From Silicimonas sp. (GTDB taxonomy: Bacteria > Pseudomonadota > Alphaproteobacteria > Rhodobacterales > Rhodobacteraceae): DNA of 64,000 nucleotides. The stretch is from contig JAJEFO010000123.1 of assembly GCA_022820365.1 (NCBI GenBank), forward strand, positions 127,001 through 191,000, in the 5' to 3' direction. This document shows positions 18,656-27,756 of the stretch, in pieces (position 1 is the stretch's first letter; the number at the start of each line of letters is the position of its first letter). Below the pieces are notes generated by a model that searched no databases, had not been told where the DNA came from, and saw nothing but the letters and a program-made list of their open reading frames with translations. The position numbers and the translations under genes were made by a program.

Positions 18656-20869
18656 TCAAACATTCGTCCGCGACTGCGTCATGCGGCGCCCTATCTGGGT
18701 GCGCCCCACGATTACCTGCATCAGCGCAACGGCGGATAGCATAACGAAGATCAGCGTCGTGGAGTAGGCTATCGCAAGGCCGTAGTCGTTGTTCTCGACC
18801 CGCCCGATTATGTAGCTGGTGGCCATGTCATACTCCGCCGAAACAAGGAAAATCACGGCCGAGATCGCGGTCATGGCGCGCACGAAGGAATACACGAGCG
18901 CGGCGAGAATTGCAGGCCGCAGGAGCGGCAGGATCACCCGGCGGAAAGTTTGCCACGAGTTGGCACCGAGCGTCAGGGAGCTTTCATCCAGCGACTTGTC
19001 GAGCTGAGACATGGACGCGATGCCGGCACGCACGCCCACAGGCATGTTGCGGAAGATGAAGCTGACCACGAGGATGATGCCCGTCCCGGTGATCTCGATC
19101 GGCGGCACGTTGAAGGCGAGGATGTAGCTTACGCCGATGACCGTGCCAGGGATCGCGAAGGACAGCATCGTGCCGAACTCGAATGCGCTTTTTCCCGCGA
19201 AGCTCTGCCGGGTCAGCAGATAGGCCGTGACCAGCCCTACTGCGCCCGTCAAGGGCGCCGCAATCGCGGCGATGGTGATCGTCGTCCAGAAGCTGTCCCA
19301 AGCAGCGCCCGTCCAGCGGATGCCCTCCTCTTCGATCCGTATCGAGAAGGCCGTCACGTAGTGCTTGAAGGTCAGCGAGTTGTTGACCCCCCAAAGCTCC
19401 ACGACGCTTCCATAGACGATCATGCCGTAGACCGTTGCAGTAAAGATCGCCCAGCTGAGCGCCACGATCATTGCTGGAATCGCGAGGCCTTTCGGTATCA
19501 GCGGGTGGACGCCCGCGTCGCCCTTGCCGGAGACGGTCGTATAGCTCTTTTTCCCAAGCCAGGCCCGCTGGGCAAAGAATGCGGACAGGGTGAAGAACAG
19601 CAAGACCATGGCGAGCACCGCCGCACGACCCTGGTCATACTGCGCACCGACGATGGCGAAGAAGATCTCCGTCGAGAGCACATCGAAGTTGCCGCCCAGA
19701 ACGAGAGGGTTGCCGAAGTCGGCCATGCTCTCGATGAAGCCAAGCAGGAACGCGTTGGCCAGTCCTGGGCGCATCAGCGGCAACGAAACGGTACGGAACG
19801 TCTGCCAGCGGTTGGCGCGCAGCGTCTGCGCGGCCTCTTCCATCGACGGCGAGACGCCCTCGACCACGCCGATCAGGACGAGGAAGGCAATGGGCGTGAA
19901 CGCCAGCGTCTGCGCGATCAGCACGCCGGGCATGCCGTAGAGCCATCGGGTGGGCTGCGTGCCCAAGAGGTCGGCGAAGAAAACGGTCACGGAACCGGAC
20001 AGGCCGAAGAGCAGGATCAGCGCGAGGCCAATCACGAAAGGCGGCGTGATGATCGGCAGCACGGTCAGCGCACGGAGAATGCGTTTCCAGCGAAACCCCG
20101 AGCGGGTCACGACCAGGGCAAAGGCAAGGCCCAGGACGGTGGTGATGAAGCCGACTGCGATGGCAAGGACAAGTGAATTCAGCGCCGCGCCGCATCTCGT
20201 GCCAAAGAAGCAACCTATCCCCCACAGGCGATCATCGAAGAACTTGCCGACAAATGCCGAAATCGAATACGCGCCTTCATCGGTCACAAAGGCCGAGAAC
20301 AGCATGTTCGCGATGGGAAAGAACACGAAGGCGGTGACAATGGTGACCACGCCGCCAATCGCGCCGACCACGAAGACGTCACCATTGACTGCGCCCCGCG
20401 CGGCGATGCCTTGGGTGAGGAGAAAAAGGAAGGCGGAAGCGCAAATCATCGCGCCATATCCCATTCCGAACTGGCGATCTCCCAGTTCGCCAAACGCGGC
20501 CTTCATCCACTCGAAATTGAATCCGCGGATGCCGATGGAAAATCCCTGGATGATCAGCCAGCCAAATCCAAGCGCGCCCGCGACGGTCAGAATGCGGAAA
20601 TACGCGGGGTCGGACTTCTCCCGCCCGAGAGCCAGGAGCGGCAGGAGGAGCGGGATCAGCAAGGGGGCCAGCCACAGCTTCTCGCCTTGTCCGATCAGGA
20701 ACGCAGCAGGGGAATAATCTTCTTCAAACGGGTAGCCGTCGACCAGCCACTCGAACGAGAATAGACCGTCCTCCACCCCGTACCAGGGGAAGAGGACGAA
20801 GCCGACCCACCCGGCGATGATCCAGAAGATCAAGACCGGGGGGGTCCGTGTTGCCTTTGCGGGCGTCAC
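18656..20869 (-). CDS. Fused ABC permease (AfuB/FbpB type)
   Basis: A 737-residue inner-membrane protein containing two binding-protein-dependent permease domains in tandem (about residues 210-430 and 530-735). Each has an EAA-like loop: MEEAAQTLRANRWQTF in the first and LDESSLTLGANSWQTF in the second. The N-terminal 200 residues add extra membrane helices. FbpB iron permeases are usually around 500-550 residues, whereas the AfuB branch carries extra N-terminal helices, so the length favours AfuB. The start is a GTG directly after the stop of the binding-protein gene, so they are co-translated. Confidence 0.9.
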   Translation of the reverse strand: MTPAKATRTPPVLIFWIIAGWVGFVLFPWYGVEDGLFSFEWLVDGYPFEEDYSPAAFLIGQGEKLWLAPLLIPLLLPLLALGREKSDPAYFRILTVAGALGFGWLIIQGFSIGIRGFNFEWMKAAFGELGDRQFGMGYGAMICASAFLFLLTQGIAARGAVNGDVFVVGAIGGVVTIVTAFVFFPIANMLFSAFVTDEGAYSISAFVGKFFDDRLWGIGCFFGTRCGAALNSLVLAIAVGFITTVLGLAFALVVTRSGFRWKRILRALTVLPIITPPFVIGLALILLFGLSGSVTVFFADLLGTQPTRWLYGMPGVLIAQTLAFTPIAFLVLIGVVEGVSPSMEEAAQTLRANRWQTFRTVSLPLMRPGLANAFLLGFIESMADFGNPLVLGGNFDVLSTEIFFAIVGAQYDQGRAAVLAMVLLFFTLSAFFAQRAWLGKKSYTTVSGKGDAGVHPLIPKGLAIPAMIVALSWAIFTATVYGMIVYGSVVELWGVNNSLTFKHYVTAFSIRIEEEGIRWTGAAWDSFWTTITIAAIAAPLTGAVGLVTAYLLTRQSFAGKSAFEFGTMLSFAIPGTVIGVSYILAFNVPPIEITGTGIILVVSFIFRNMPVGVRAGIASMSQLDKSLDESSLTLGANSWQTFRRVILPLLRPAILAALVYSFVRAMTAISAVIFLVSAEYDMATSYIIGRVENNDYGLAIAYSTTLIFVMLSAVALMQVIVGRTQIGRRMTQSRTNV

Positions 20870-21895
20870 CTACTGTGGCAGGGTCGAAACCTCTTCGTCC
20901 CATTTTTGCAGCAGGCGCTTGCGCTCGTCTGATGAGCCGTACTTCTTGAAGTCGTAGTCGATCAGCTTGATCATGCTCATGTCAGGCGCACTCTCCGAGG
21001 TCTCCGCCCCCGTGTTCGACGGGACCTGGAATGCATTCACTTGCAGCGCGAGATTCTGCGCCTCGACGGAGAGCGCCCAGTCATAGAACATCTTGGCCTC
21101 TTCCAAGTTGCGTGCCCCTTCGATGATCGACATCGAGCCGATCTCGTATCCTGTGCCTTCGCACGGTGCCACGACCTTGATCGGGAACCCGGACACGGCC
21201 TGCTTCACCGCATCATGCATGAAGACGATGCCGATGGTGTTTTCACCGCGACCCGCCGCCTTGATCGGAGCCGAGCCCGACTTCGTGTACTGGTTGATGT
21301 TGGCGTGGAGCCCCTTCATGAACTCGAATCCGTCGTCCTCGCCGAAAATCTGCACCATCGATGCAAGGGTCGTGTAGGCCGTGCCTGACGAATTCGGGTT
21401 CGCCATCTGGACATGCCCCTTGTATTCGGGCTTCAGCAAGTCCTTCCAGCAGGACGGCTCAGGCAGATTGTTCGCGGCCACCAGTTCGGTGTTGTAACCG
21501 TAGCCGAGCGCTCCGGAATAGATGCCGATGGTCTTGTTGCCAGCGCTTTCGGCCTGTGCAATCGCCCAATCATGAAGCTGGTCGCGCATGGGCGAAATGT
21601 ACTCCATTGTCAGGCCTTCCTCTGCCGCCTGCAGGTGCGGGTCGCCCGTTCCACCCCACCAGACGTCGCCCTTGGGGTTGGAGGATTCCGCGCGGACCTG
21701 CGCGAATGTCTCGCCCGAAGACTTCCGGGTCATGTTCACGTCAATGCCCGTCGCATCCTCGAAGCTCCGGGCCATCAGCTGGCACCAGTCTTCCTGTGCC
21801 GAACAATAATACGTCAGCTTGTCGGCGAATGACGCCGACACCGTCGCGCCGAGCGCGATCAACGATCCTGCGATCGTGGCTGTTATCCTCTTCAT
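20870..21895 (-). CDS. Periplasmic substrate-binding protein (AfuA-like)
   Basis: A 341-residue secreted binding protein (signal peptide about 1-24, ending SFADKL) of the extracellular solute-binding type 2 class used by FbpA and AfuA. The first gene of a three-gene importer operon, with GGAGAGGAAG before its ATG. AfuA proteins bind hexose and heptose phosphates, while FbpA uses a tyrosine pair for Fe3+. The paired C-terminal tyrosines of FbpA are not apparent here, since the C-terminus has only a single YDF and KYG, and the neighbours are phosphatases and phosphate carriers. Sugar-phosphate binding is therefore the better guess, but unproven. Confidence 0.85.
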   Translation of the reverse strand: MKRITATIAGSLIALGATVSASFADKLTYYCSAQEDWCQLMARSFEDATGIDVNMTRKSSGETFAQVRAESSNPKGDVWWGGTGDPHLQAAEEGLTMEYISPMRDQLHDWAIAQAESAGNKTIGIYSGALGYGYNTELVAANNLPEPSCWKDLLKPEYKGHVQMANPNSSGTAYTTLASMVQIFGEDDGFEFMKGLHANINQYTKSGSAPIKAAGRGENTIGIVFMHDAVKQAVSGFPIKVVAPCEGTGYEIGSMSIIEGARNLEEAKMFYDWALSVEAQNLALQVNAFQVPSNTGAETSESAPDMSMIKLIDYDFKKYGSSDERKRLLQKWDEEVSTLPQ

Positions 21896-21984
21896 CTTCC
21901 TCTCCTTTCGGTTTAGATTGGACCGGTTGTTCCGGCCCTGGTTTGCGATGCCTCACGAGGCTTCGCGCTTTTCTTCCTTCTTCG

Positions 21985-22410
21985 TCAGCCGTTCCGGGTC
22001 CCCTGCCAGGTTTTCAAAAGCCTCGAAGTCTTCCTTTCATCGGCCAGCCTCACGGCCTTCCTGAACGAGATGCTAAGGCACGTGCCTCCCATGCGCTCTT
22101 TCGAACACCGCGTCGGCCCGCCTGCCACCATCGCACAGACCATAGTCCGGCATTGAACCTTGGTGCAACGGTCGAGGCACTTGCCGCAACAATGTACACC
22201 AATGGGCAGATCGGAGATGGAGCCGGTCGTACCAGCCTCTGCCAGCGCCTCGATTTCAGCGGCATGCCATGTTTTCTTGTCGTCCGTCGGCCATCCGTTG
22301 GGTGTCGCTCTGCAGCCGATGTTGCGCCAGCTCCCCACTGGGCCGCGCGACGGAGCAGACCTGCCCAAGTGAGCCGGATGTTGCCGGGCGACGCCATTCG
22401 GAGCGCTCAT
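21985..22410 (-). CDS. Doubtful small ORF with a cysteine-rich centre
   Basis: A 141-codon frame whose ATG overlaps the stop of the Na/Pi carrier gene (ATGA), the spacing expected of a coupled downstream gene. The middle holds a cluster of six cysteines (HCCGKC, DRC, QC, VC within about 22 residues); the rest is not recognised. Codon bias is weak and other frames are also open, so this may be chance. If not coding, the 511 bases from 21896 to 22406 hold only the promoter of the AfuA-like gene and nothing else I can identify. Confidence 0.25.
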   Translation of the reverse strand: MSAPNGVARQHPAHLGRSAPSRGPVGSWRNIGCRATPNGWPTDDKKTWHAAEIEALAEAGTTGSISDLPIGVHCCGKCLDRCTKVQCRTMVCAMVAGGPTRCSKERMGGTCLSISFRKAVRLADERKTSRLLKTWQGTRNG

Positions 22411-24068
22411 GCCGCGTCTCCGCTGCTTCGGAGCGAGGCAAGACGGCTGCCCAGAAGGTCGCCTGTCTCCTCTGCGATCGGATAAGCCACGTAGGAAAGT
22501 GCGGCGTTTATCTGTTTCAGAAGGCGCAGCGTGTCCTGATGGATGTTCGTGGTCTCGAGACTTGCGGCCGCGCCTTGCTGGAGACGCCTCAGGTGCCGTT
22601 CCTGCAGCTTCTGCTCTTCGATCCGGATCCGGTCCTTTTCGGCAACGAGTTGTCGCGCAGCTTCGGCATCGCCGGTGGTCAACACTCTGAGGGCCAGTTG
22701 GCCGTTGGTGACAACTTGATCGTGGAAATGATTGAGATCCGAGATGCCCTGGTCGGAAAACCTGATCGCTTGGTCCTGCATCTTTTTTGCCAGTGCAACG
22801 AGGTCCACCGCGATCCGGTCGCCGGCCTCTTCAAGACTGTTGGCCACCGCAGCGATTTCCAGCGTCTTCTTGTCCAAAGCAGGAGGAATGCCATTTTCGC
22901 GCAGCCGCGAGACGTAGATCTTCGTCTCGAAATGCATCCGGTCAATGTCGTCCTCACGAATCTCGATCACGCGTGCAACGTCCGGATCCCAGCCCCGGAA
23001 AAGCTGCATGACGGGAACCAGAATCGCTTGCACGGTTTCCGCCATGCGCAAGAGTTCGCGCTGAGCGCAGGCGAGCGCCAGGGGTGCGTGGTCGAGCGCA
23101 TCCGGGTCGAGCGCCGACACGGTCGCAACCGTGCGTTCGGCATGTCTAGGCAGCGCCGCATCTGCAATGCGGACAAGCTTGCCGGAAAACGGCAAGGCTA
23201 ACGCGAGCAAGGCGGCGTTTACCAAGATGTGAAGCGTGACAGCCTGCTGGCCCGGTCCCGCGCCGAGAAGTGAGAGATCGACAATGCCGCCCACGAGAAA
23301 TGCAAGAAACAGGAGCGCTATTCCACCACGCGCAACAAGGTTGCCGATGGCCACAAGCCGGGCCGGTCGCTCGCTTGACCAAAGGAGCGCGAAAGGAATG
23401 AGCCCGCCGCCAAAGTTTGCGCCGATCACCAGCGCGGCGGCTACCGGCGCGGTGGCCAGTCCGGTGGCGGCGAAAGCGGCAAAGGTCAGCACTGCGGCAA
23501 GGCTGGAGTGCATTGCCCAAGCTATGAGCGCACCGATGGCAAATGCGCTAACGAGGTCGCCCTGAAAATAAGCCGCAATGCTCTGGACAACAGAGTTGCC
23601 CCCGATGGGCGCTGCCGCATCCCGTATCATGCCAAGAGAGATCAGGACCAGCGCGAAACCGATCACCATACGCCCAATCTGCTTGGATTTGCGGCTGCGG
23701 GCATTGAAGAAGATCGCGATGCCGAAAATCAGTGCAAAGGGAACCAGCGCCTGTACTGGCAGGAACAGAACCATTGCCATGATGGCTGCGCCGAGGTCCG
23801 CGCCGAGGAGCAGCGCCAGCGCAGCATGGGGTGCCAGCATGCCCGAAACCGCGAATCCTGCACCTATCAGGGCAACTGCGGTCGAGCTTTGCATCAGCAT
23901 TGCCGCAAGGCCGCCGCTGGCCGCGGCGGAAAGCTTGTTGTCGGCGCGATCCTTCATGTGACGCTTCAGGGCGGGCATGAAAGCGCGTTCGACGCCCGTG
24001 CGGATCAGGCGAACCGACCACAGCAGGAGCGCGACAGCGGCGGCGAGATGTGCGGCAAGGACGATCAT
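22407..24068 (-). CDS. Na/Pi cotransporter family protein with PhoU-like tail (YjbB/NptA type)
   Basis: A 553-residue membrane protein. Two inverted hydrophobic repeats carry the family hallmark QSSTA (60-64, MLMQSSTAVALIGAG) and a second, weaker HSS motif (AMHSSLAAVLTF). The last 200 residues are a soluble helical PhoU-like domain. Eukaryotic relatives import phosphate with sodium; the E. coli homologue YjbB has been reported to export phosphate. The ATG at 24068 begins the first helix (MIVLAAHLAAAVALLLW); the frame extends to 24179 without helix-forming sequence. It is divergent from the DeoR-type regulator, which probably controls it. Confidence 0.9.
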   Translation of the reverse strand: MIVLAAHLAAAVALLLWSVRLIRTGVERAFMPALKRHMKDRADNKLSAAASGGLAAMLMQSSTAVALIGAGFAVSGMLAPHAALALLLGADLGAAIMAMVLFLPVQALVPFALIFGIAIFFNARSRKSKQIGRMVIGFALVLISLGMIRDAAAPIGGNSVVQSIAAYFQGDLVSAFAIGALIAWAMHSSLAAVLTFAAFAATGLATAPVAAALVIGANFGGGLIPFALLWSSERPARLVAIGNLVARGGIALLFLAFLVGGIVDLSLLGAGPGQQAVTLHILVNAALLALALPFSGKLVRIADAALPRHAERTVATVSALDPDALDHAPLALACAQRELLRMAETVQAILVPVMQLFRGWDPDVARVIEIREDDIDRMHFETKIYVSRLRENGIPPALDKKTLEIAAVANSLEEAGDRIAVDLVALAKKMQDQAIRFSDQGISDLNHFHDQVVTNGQLALRVLTTGDAEAARQLVAEKDRIRIEEQKLQERHLRRLQQGAAASLETTNIHQDTLRLLKQINAALSYVAYPIAEETGDLLGSRLASLRSSGDAA

Positions 24069-24182
24069 TCGGGAACGTCGGTTTCTGGATTGCGCTTGGG
24101 CATGGCCACTGTTCGCACAGACGTCAAAATTCCGTTTGCTGCAAGAAATCTGCACATCAGATAGTGAGATATACAACAAAAT

Positions 24183-24192
24183 AATTGCAATT
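24183..24192. promoter_or_regulatory. Palindrome in AT-rich divergent promoter region
   Basis: The 174 bases between the Na/Pi carrier and the DeoR-type gene are unusually AT-rich for this genome. They contain the perfect palindrome AATTGCAATT, flanked by CAAAAT at about 24176-24182 and ATTTTG at about 24210-24215. This is a reasonable operator for the adjacent regulator. Inferred from position and symmetry only. Confidence 0.4.
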
Positions 24193-24242
24193 GCGACAGA
24201 AAAGCCACAATTTTGTCTGGAACGGCAGAATCGGACAATCGA

Positions 24243-25058
24243 ATGACGCAGGAAAAGATGCGACTCAAGATGGCGGAGAACGGCCGGGGACGCCTGAAGA
24301 AGCGCGAGCGGCGGCGGCTGATCCTTCTGGAGCTGAAGCTACGCCCCCATGTCCGCATCAGCGAACTGGTGCGACAATTCAATGTCTCCGCCGAAACGGT
24401 CCGCCGGGATCTTGACGCACTGGCAGAAGACGGGCTGATAGACCGCGCTCATGGCGGTGCCTCAGCCCCGGCACAGGGGCACTACCCGAGCCTGGACGAG
24501 CGTGCAAACGCCCGGATTGCCGAACGAGAGCGGATCGGGCGGCGGGCGGCCGGGCTGGTGCAGGACGGCGAGACCCTGATGATCGATTCGGGCTCGACCA
24601 CGATCCAGATGGCTCGCGCCTTGGCCTGGCTGGGCACGCAATGCACGGTGATCACCAACTCGATCCCGGTTGCAATGACGATCGGGCACGGTGCGCCCGA
24701 AGTGATCCTGTGCCCCGGCGAGTACCTGCCTGCGGAATCGGCTACGGTCGGAACCGAGACGCTGGAATTCCTTGAGCGCTTCAATGTGGATCGCTGCGTG
24801 ATCGGCGCGTCTGGGTTGACGGCCTTGGGTCCGTCAGAGACGGTGCGTGGCTTCGCCGCGGTGAAGCGGGTGATGTTGCAGCGCGCTACGCTTCGGCACC
24901 TCCTGATCGATTCGCAGAAATTTGGCCACAAGGGTCTCGCCAACGTCGGCGAGCTTGCAGACCTTCAATCCGTCGTTGTCGATGCGAAGCCGAAGGGAGA
25001 CTTGCTGAGTGCGCTGGTTGGCGCGGACGTGGACATCCTCGTTGCCGACCCGGCGTGA
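24243..25058 (+). CDS. DeoR/GlpR family transcriptional regulator
   Basis: A 271-residue repressor. The N-terminal HTH (about residues 37-58: RISELVRQFNVSAETVRRDL) has the DeoR signature, and the C-terminal DeoRC sensor domain binds phosphorylated sugars or related phosphates in characterised members (GlpR, UlaR, AgaR). GSTTIQMARAL and TNSIPVA are standard sensor motifs. It is divergent from the Na/Pi carrier and 50 bases upstream of phnD, so it may regulate both sides. The start may be ATG 24243 or ATG 24258, which has GGAAAAG just before it; the frame reaches a TTG at 24213. A phosphosugar effector would fit the surrounding genes. Confidence 0.9.
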   Translation: MTQEKMRLKMAENGRGRLKKRERRRLILLELKLRPHVRISELVRQFNVSAETVRRDLDALAEDGLIDRAHGGASAPAQGHYPSLDERANARIAERERIGRRAAGLVQDGETLMIDSGSTTIQMARALAWLGTQCTVITNSIPVAMTIGHGAPEVILCPGEYLPAESATVGTETLEFLERFNVDRCVIGASGLTALGPSETVRGFAAVKRVMLQRATLRHLLIDSQKFGHKGLANVGELADLQSVVVDAKPKGDLLSALVGADVDILVADPA

Positions 25059-25108
25059 TCAAGTGAAACGAACCGCGGCGGGAGCAGCCGCATAACTGGG
25101 AGAAGGAC

Positions 25109-26083
25109 ATGAAACTGAACATCAAGCCACTGATCGCCGCATCGGCGTTTGCGTTGCTGTCGCTTGGCACCTCCGCCTCGGCACAGGATTGCCCGAGGGG
25201 CGATCTGGATGAACGTTTTTGCGACGCGGACGGGGATTTGATTGCCGACATTCCAAGCGATCCGGCAGACCAGATCGATCCGGACACGCTGATCTTTGCC
25301 TATACGCCGGTCGAGGACCCCGCTGTCTACAAGACGGCGTGGTCGGACTTTCTGGACCACCTTGTAGCCGAAACAGGCAAGGACGTCGTTTTCTTCCCGG
25401 TTCAAAGCAACGCGGCACAGATCGAAGCGATGCGTTCGGGCCGTCTGCATATCGCGGGGTTCAATACCGGATCGAACCCGCTTGCGGTCAACTGCGCGGG
25501 CTTCCGGCCCTTTACGATCATGGCCTCTCTGGACGGCAATTTCGGCTATGAAATGGAGATCATCACCTACCCGGGATCCGGCATTGAGAGCGTGGAAGAC
25601 ATCAAGGGCAAGCAGCTGGCATTCACTTCGCCCACCTCGAACTCGGGCTTCAAGGCGCCGTCGGCCATCCTGAAGGGCGATTTCGACCTGCTTCCGGAAC
25701 GCGACTTTGAGCCGGTCTTCTCGGGCAAGCACGACAACTCGATCCTTGGTGTCGCCAACAAGGACTACATGGCCGCCTCGATCGCGAACTCCGTCAAGTC
25801 ACGCATGATCAGCCGCGACGTCATCAAGGAAGACGACGTGATCACCATCTACAAGTCGCAGACCTTTCCGACGACTGGCTTCGGCGTGGTCTACAACCTC
25901 AAGCCGGAACTCCAGGACAAGATTCGTGACGCTTTCTTCAGCTTCGAATGGGATGGCACGACGCTCCAAGCCGAGTTCTCGAAGTCGAACGAGGGCCAGT
26001 TCCTGGAAATGACCTATCAGGTGTTCTGGGAAGTCATCCGCAAGATCGACGCGGCCAACGACGTGTCCTACGCCTGCGAATGA
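25109..26083 (+). CDS. phnD: PhnD-type phosphonate/phosphite/phosphoester-binding protein
   Basis: A 324-residue periplasmic binding protein with a signal peptide ending SASAQ (about residue 25). The PhnD-family core follows: FAYTPVEDPAVYKTAW, then FFPVQSNAAQIEAMRSGRLHIAGF, and the anion-binding TSPTSNSGFKAP stretch, where Ser/Thr residues contact the phosphoryl group. The segment DERFCDADGDLIADIP after the signal peptide is usual in Rhodobacterales homologues. First gene of phnD-phnC-phnE-phnE, with GGGAGAAGGAC before the ATG. PhnD proteins may prefer phosphonates, phosphite or phosphate monoesters; no C-P lyase or phosphonatase gene is in the window to settle it. Confidence 0.9.
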   Translation: MKLNIKPLIAASAFALLSLGTSASAQDCPRGDLDERFCDADGDLIADIPSDPADQIDPDTLIFAYTPVEDPAVYKTAWSDFLDHLVAETGKDVVFFPVQSNAAQIEAMRSGRLHIAGFNTGSNPLAVNCAGFRPFTIMASLDGNFGYEMEIITYPGSGIESVEDIKGKQLAFTSPTSNSGFKAPSAILKGDFDLLPERDFEPVFSGKHDNSILGVANKDYMAASIANSVKSRMISRDVIKEDDVITIYKSQTFPTTGFGVVYNLKPELQDKIRDAFFSFEWDGTTLQAEFSKSNEGQFLEMTYQVFWEVIRKIDAANDVSYACE

Positions 26084-26143
26084 TCCTCGACTACTTGCGC
26101 GGGCCCGACCGGGCCCGCCACCCACCCTTGCCCGGGACAATTC

Positions 26144-26944
26144 ATGCTGCGCCTTCAGAAGCTGACAATGACTTACAGGACCGGCGACCAGGCGCTCAAG
26201 GAAATCGACCTGGAAGTCGGCAAGGGACAGGTGCTGGCGTTGATTGGTCCTTCCGGCGCCGGCAAGTCGACCCTGATCCGCTGCGTCAATCGGTTGGTGC
26301 AGCCTACAAGCGGTGCGGTCTGGCTGGAAGACACTGACCTGACAAGGCTCGGTTCCGGCGCCTTGCGAAGGGCACGGCGCGAGATGGGGATGATCTTTCA
26401 GGAATACGCGCTTGTTGAGCGGCTGACGGTGATGGAAAACGTCCTGTCGGGCCGACTTGGCTACGTGGGCTTCTGGCGGAGCTTCCTGCGCTGGTATCCG
26501 CAATCAGACATTGACGAGGCGTTCCGGCTTCTGAACCGTGTCGGGCTCCTGCACATGGCTGACAAGCGCGCCGACGAACTGTCAGGTGGCCAACGCCAGC
26601 GAGTCGGAATTTGCCGCGCCTTGATACAGGACCCGAAGCTGTTGCTGGTCGACGAGCCGACTGCCTCCCTCGACCCGAAGACCAGCCGCCAGATCATGCG
26701 GTTGATCACCGAGCTCTGCCGCGAGCGCCGTCTGGCAGCGATCATCAACATTCATGACGTGGCGCTGGCGCAGATGTTTGTCCCGCGCGTTGTCGGACTG
26801 CGCTTTGGCGAAATCGTCTACGACGGCCTGCCCACAGGTCTGACACCCGAGAAGCTGACGGACATCTACGGCGAAGAGGATTGGGAGGCCACCATCAAAA
26901 AGGTGGAGGACGAAGACGAAGAGGAGGTCGAGGCCGCCGAATGA
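26144..26944 (+). CDS. phnC: Phosphonate-type ABC transporter ATP-binding protein
   Basis: A 266-residue ATPase with Walker [12 protein letters not shown], signature [15 protein letters not shown], Walker [14 protein letters not shown] and H-loop INIHDVALA. The region [24 protein letters not shown] between the Q-loop and the signature is specific to PhnC. It ends in an acidic tail ([13 protein letters not shown]) that is longer than usual. Its last codons overlap the first permease gene by ATGA. It energises the transporter made with PhnD and two PhnE-type permeases. Confidence 0.93.
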   Translation: MLRLQKLTMTYRTGDQALKEIDLEVGKGQVLALIGPSGAGKSTLIRCVNRLVQPTSGAVWLEDTDLTRLGSGALRRARREMGMIFQEYALVERLTVMENVLSGRLGYVGFWRSFLRWYPQSDIDEAFRLLNRVGLLHMADKRADELSGGQRQRVGICRALIQDPKLLLVDEPTASLDPKTSRQIMRLITELCRERRLAAIINIHDVALAQMFVPRVVGLRFGEIVYDGLPTGLTPEKLTDIYGEEDWEATIKKVEDEDEEEVEAAE

Positions 26945-27756
26945 GCCACCGGGAACTGGAAGACATGCTTGGAAAGGGCTGGCGCAAGCCGCCGTTCGTG
27001 TCGAACCCGAAGTTGCGCTGGAGCCTGATCCTCGGCTTTGTCGCCTACCTTGTTGCAGCCTTCATGACGATCGAGGTCGACTGGGGCCGGGTCTATGTAG
27101 GCCTGGACCGCGGCTGGGCATTCATTCTCGCATTCACCAGTCCGGACTTCACCAGTCGCGCCAGCGACATCTGGGAAGGGCTGCTGGAAAGCATCGTCAT
27201 GACAGTCGCCGCTTCCGTCGTCGGCATCCTGATCTCGATCCCGATCGGCCTTGGCGCCGCGCGCAACATCGCCCCCTTGCCGATCTACCTGGTCTGCAGG
27301 GGCATTGTGGCAGTAAGCCGGGCACTGCAAGAGATCATCGTCGCCATACTCTTGGTCGCCATTTTCGGATTCGGTCCACTGGCCGGATTCCTTACGCTTT
27401 CCTTCGCGACCATCGGATTCCTGTCGAAGCTGCTTGCGGAAGACATCGAAGCGATGGACAAGGTGCAGGCCGAAGCGATCAAGGCCTCGGGGGCGAGGTG
27501 GCTTCAATGGATCAACTACGGCGTTCAGCCTCAAGTCATGCCGCGGCTTGTCGGGCTTTCCATGTATCGAATCGACATCAATTTCCGTGAGAGCGCGATT
27601 CTCGGCCTCGTGGGCGCGGGCGGCATCGGCGCAACTCTGAACACGGCCTTTGACCGCTACGAGTACGACACGGCCGCCGCGATCCTCATCCTGATCATCG
27701 GGATCGTCATGTCGCTGGAGTATCTCTCCGGCATCATCAGGGCAAAGGTGCAGTAG
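26941..27756 (+). CDS. phnE: Phosphonate-type ABC transporter permease 1
   Basis: A 271-residue inner-membrane permease with about six helices and the EAA loop [21 protein letters not shown] near residue 180, which contacts PhnC. The ATG overlaps the phnC stop; the open frame upstream of it lies inside phnC and is ignored. The long soluble start ([18 protein letters not shown]) is typical of the first of two paired PhnE proteins. It forms a heterodimeric channel with the next gene product. Confidence 0.92.
   Translation: MSHRELEDMLGKGWRKPPFVSNPKLRWSLILGFVAYLVAAFMTIEVDWGRVYVGLDRGWAFILAFTSPDFTSRASDIWEGLLESIVMTVAASVVGILISIPIGLGAARNIAPLPIYLVCRGIVAVSRALQEIIVAILLVAIFGFGPLAGFLTLSFATIGFLSKLLAEDIEAMDKVQAEAIKASGARWLQWINYGVQPQVMPRLVGLSMYRIDINFRESAILGLVGAGGIGATLNTAFDRYEYDTAAAILILIIGIVMSLEYLSGIIRAKVQ

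Noticed and set aside
18950-20176. 408-codon plus-strand open frame
   Set aside because: It lies entirely opposite the fused ABC permease and has no recognisable domain.
17576-21895. Ferric iron transporter
   Set aside because: The family label is common, but the permease length and the neighbouring phosphatases and phosphate carriers fit an AfuABC-like sugar-phosphate importer better; no Fur box was seen.
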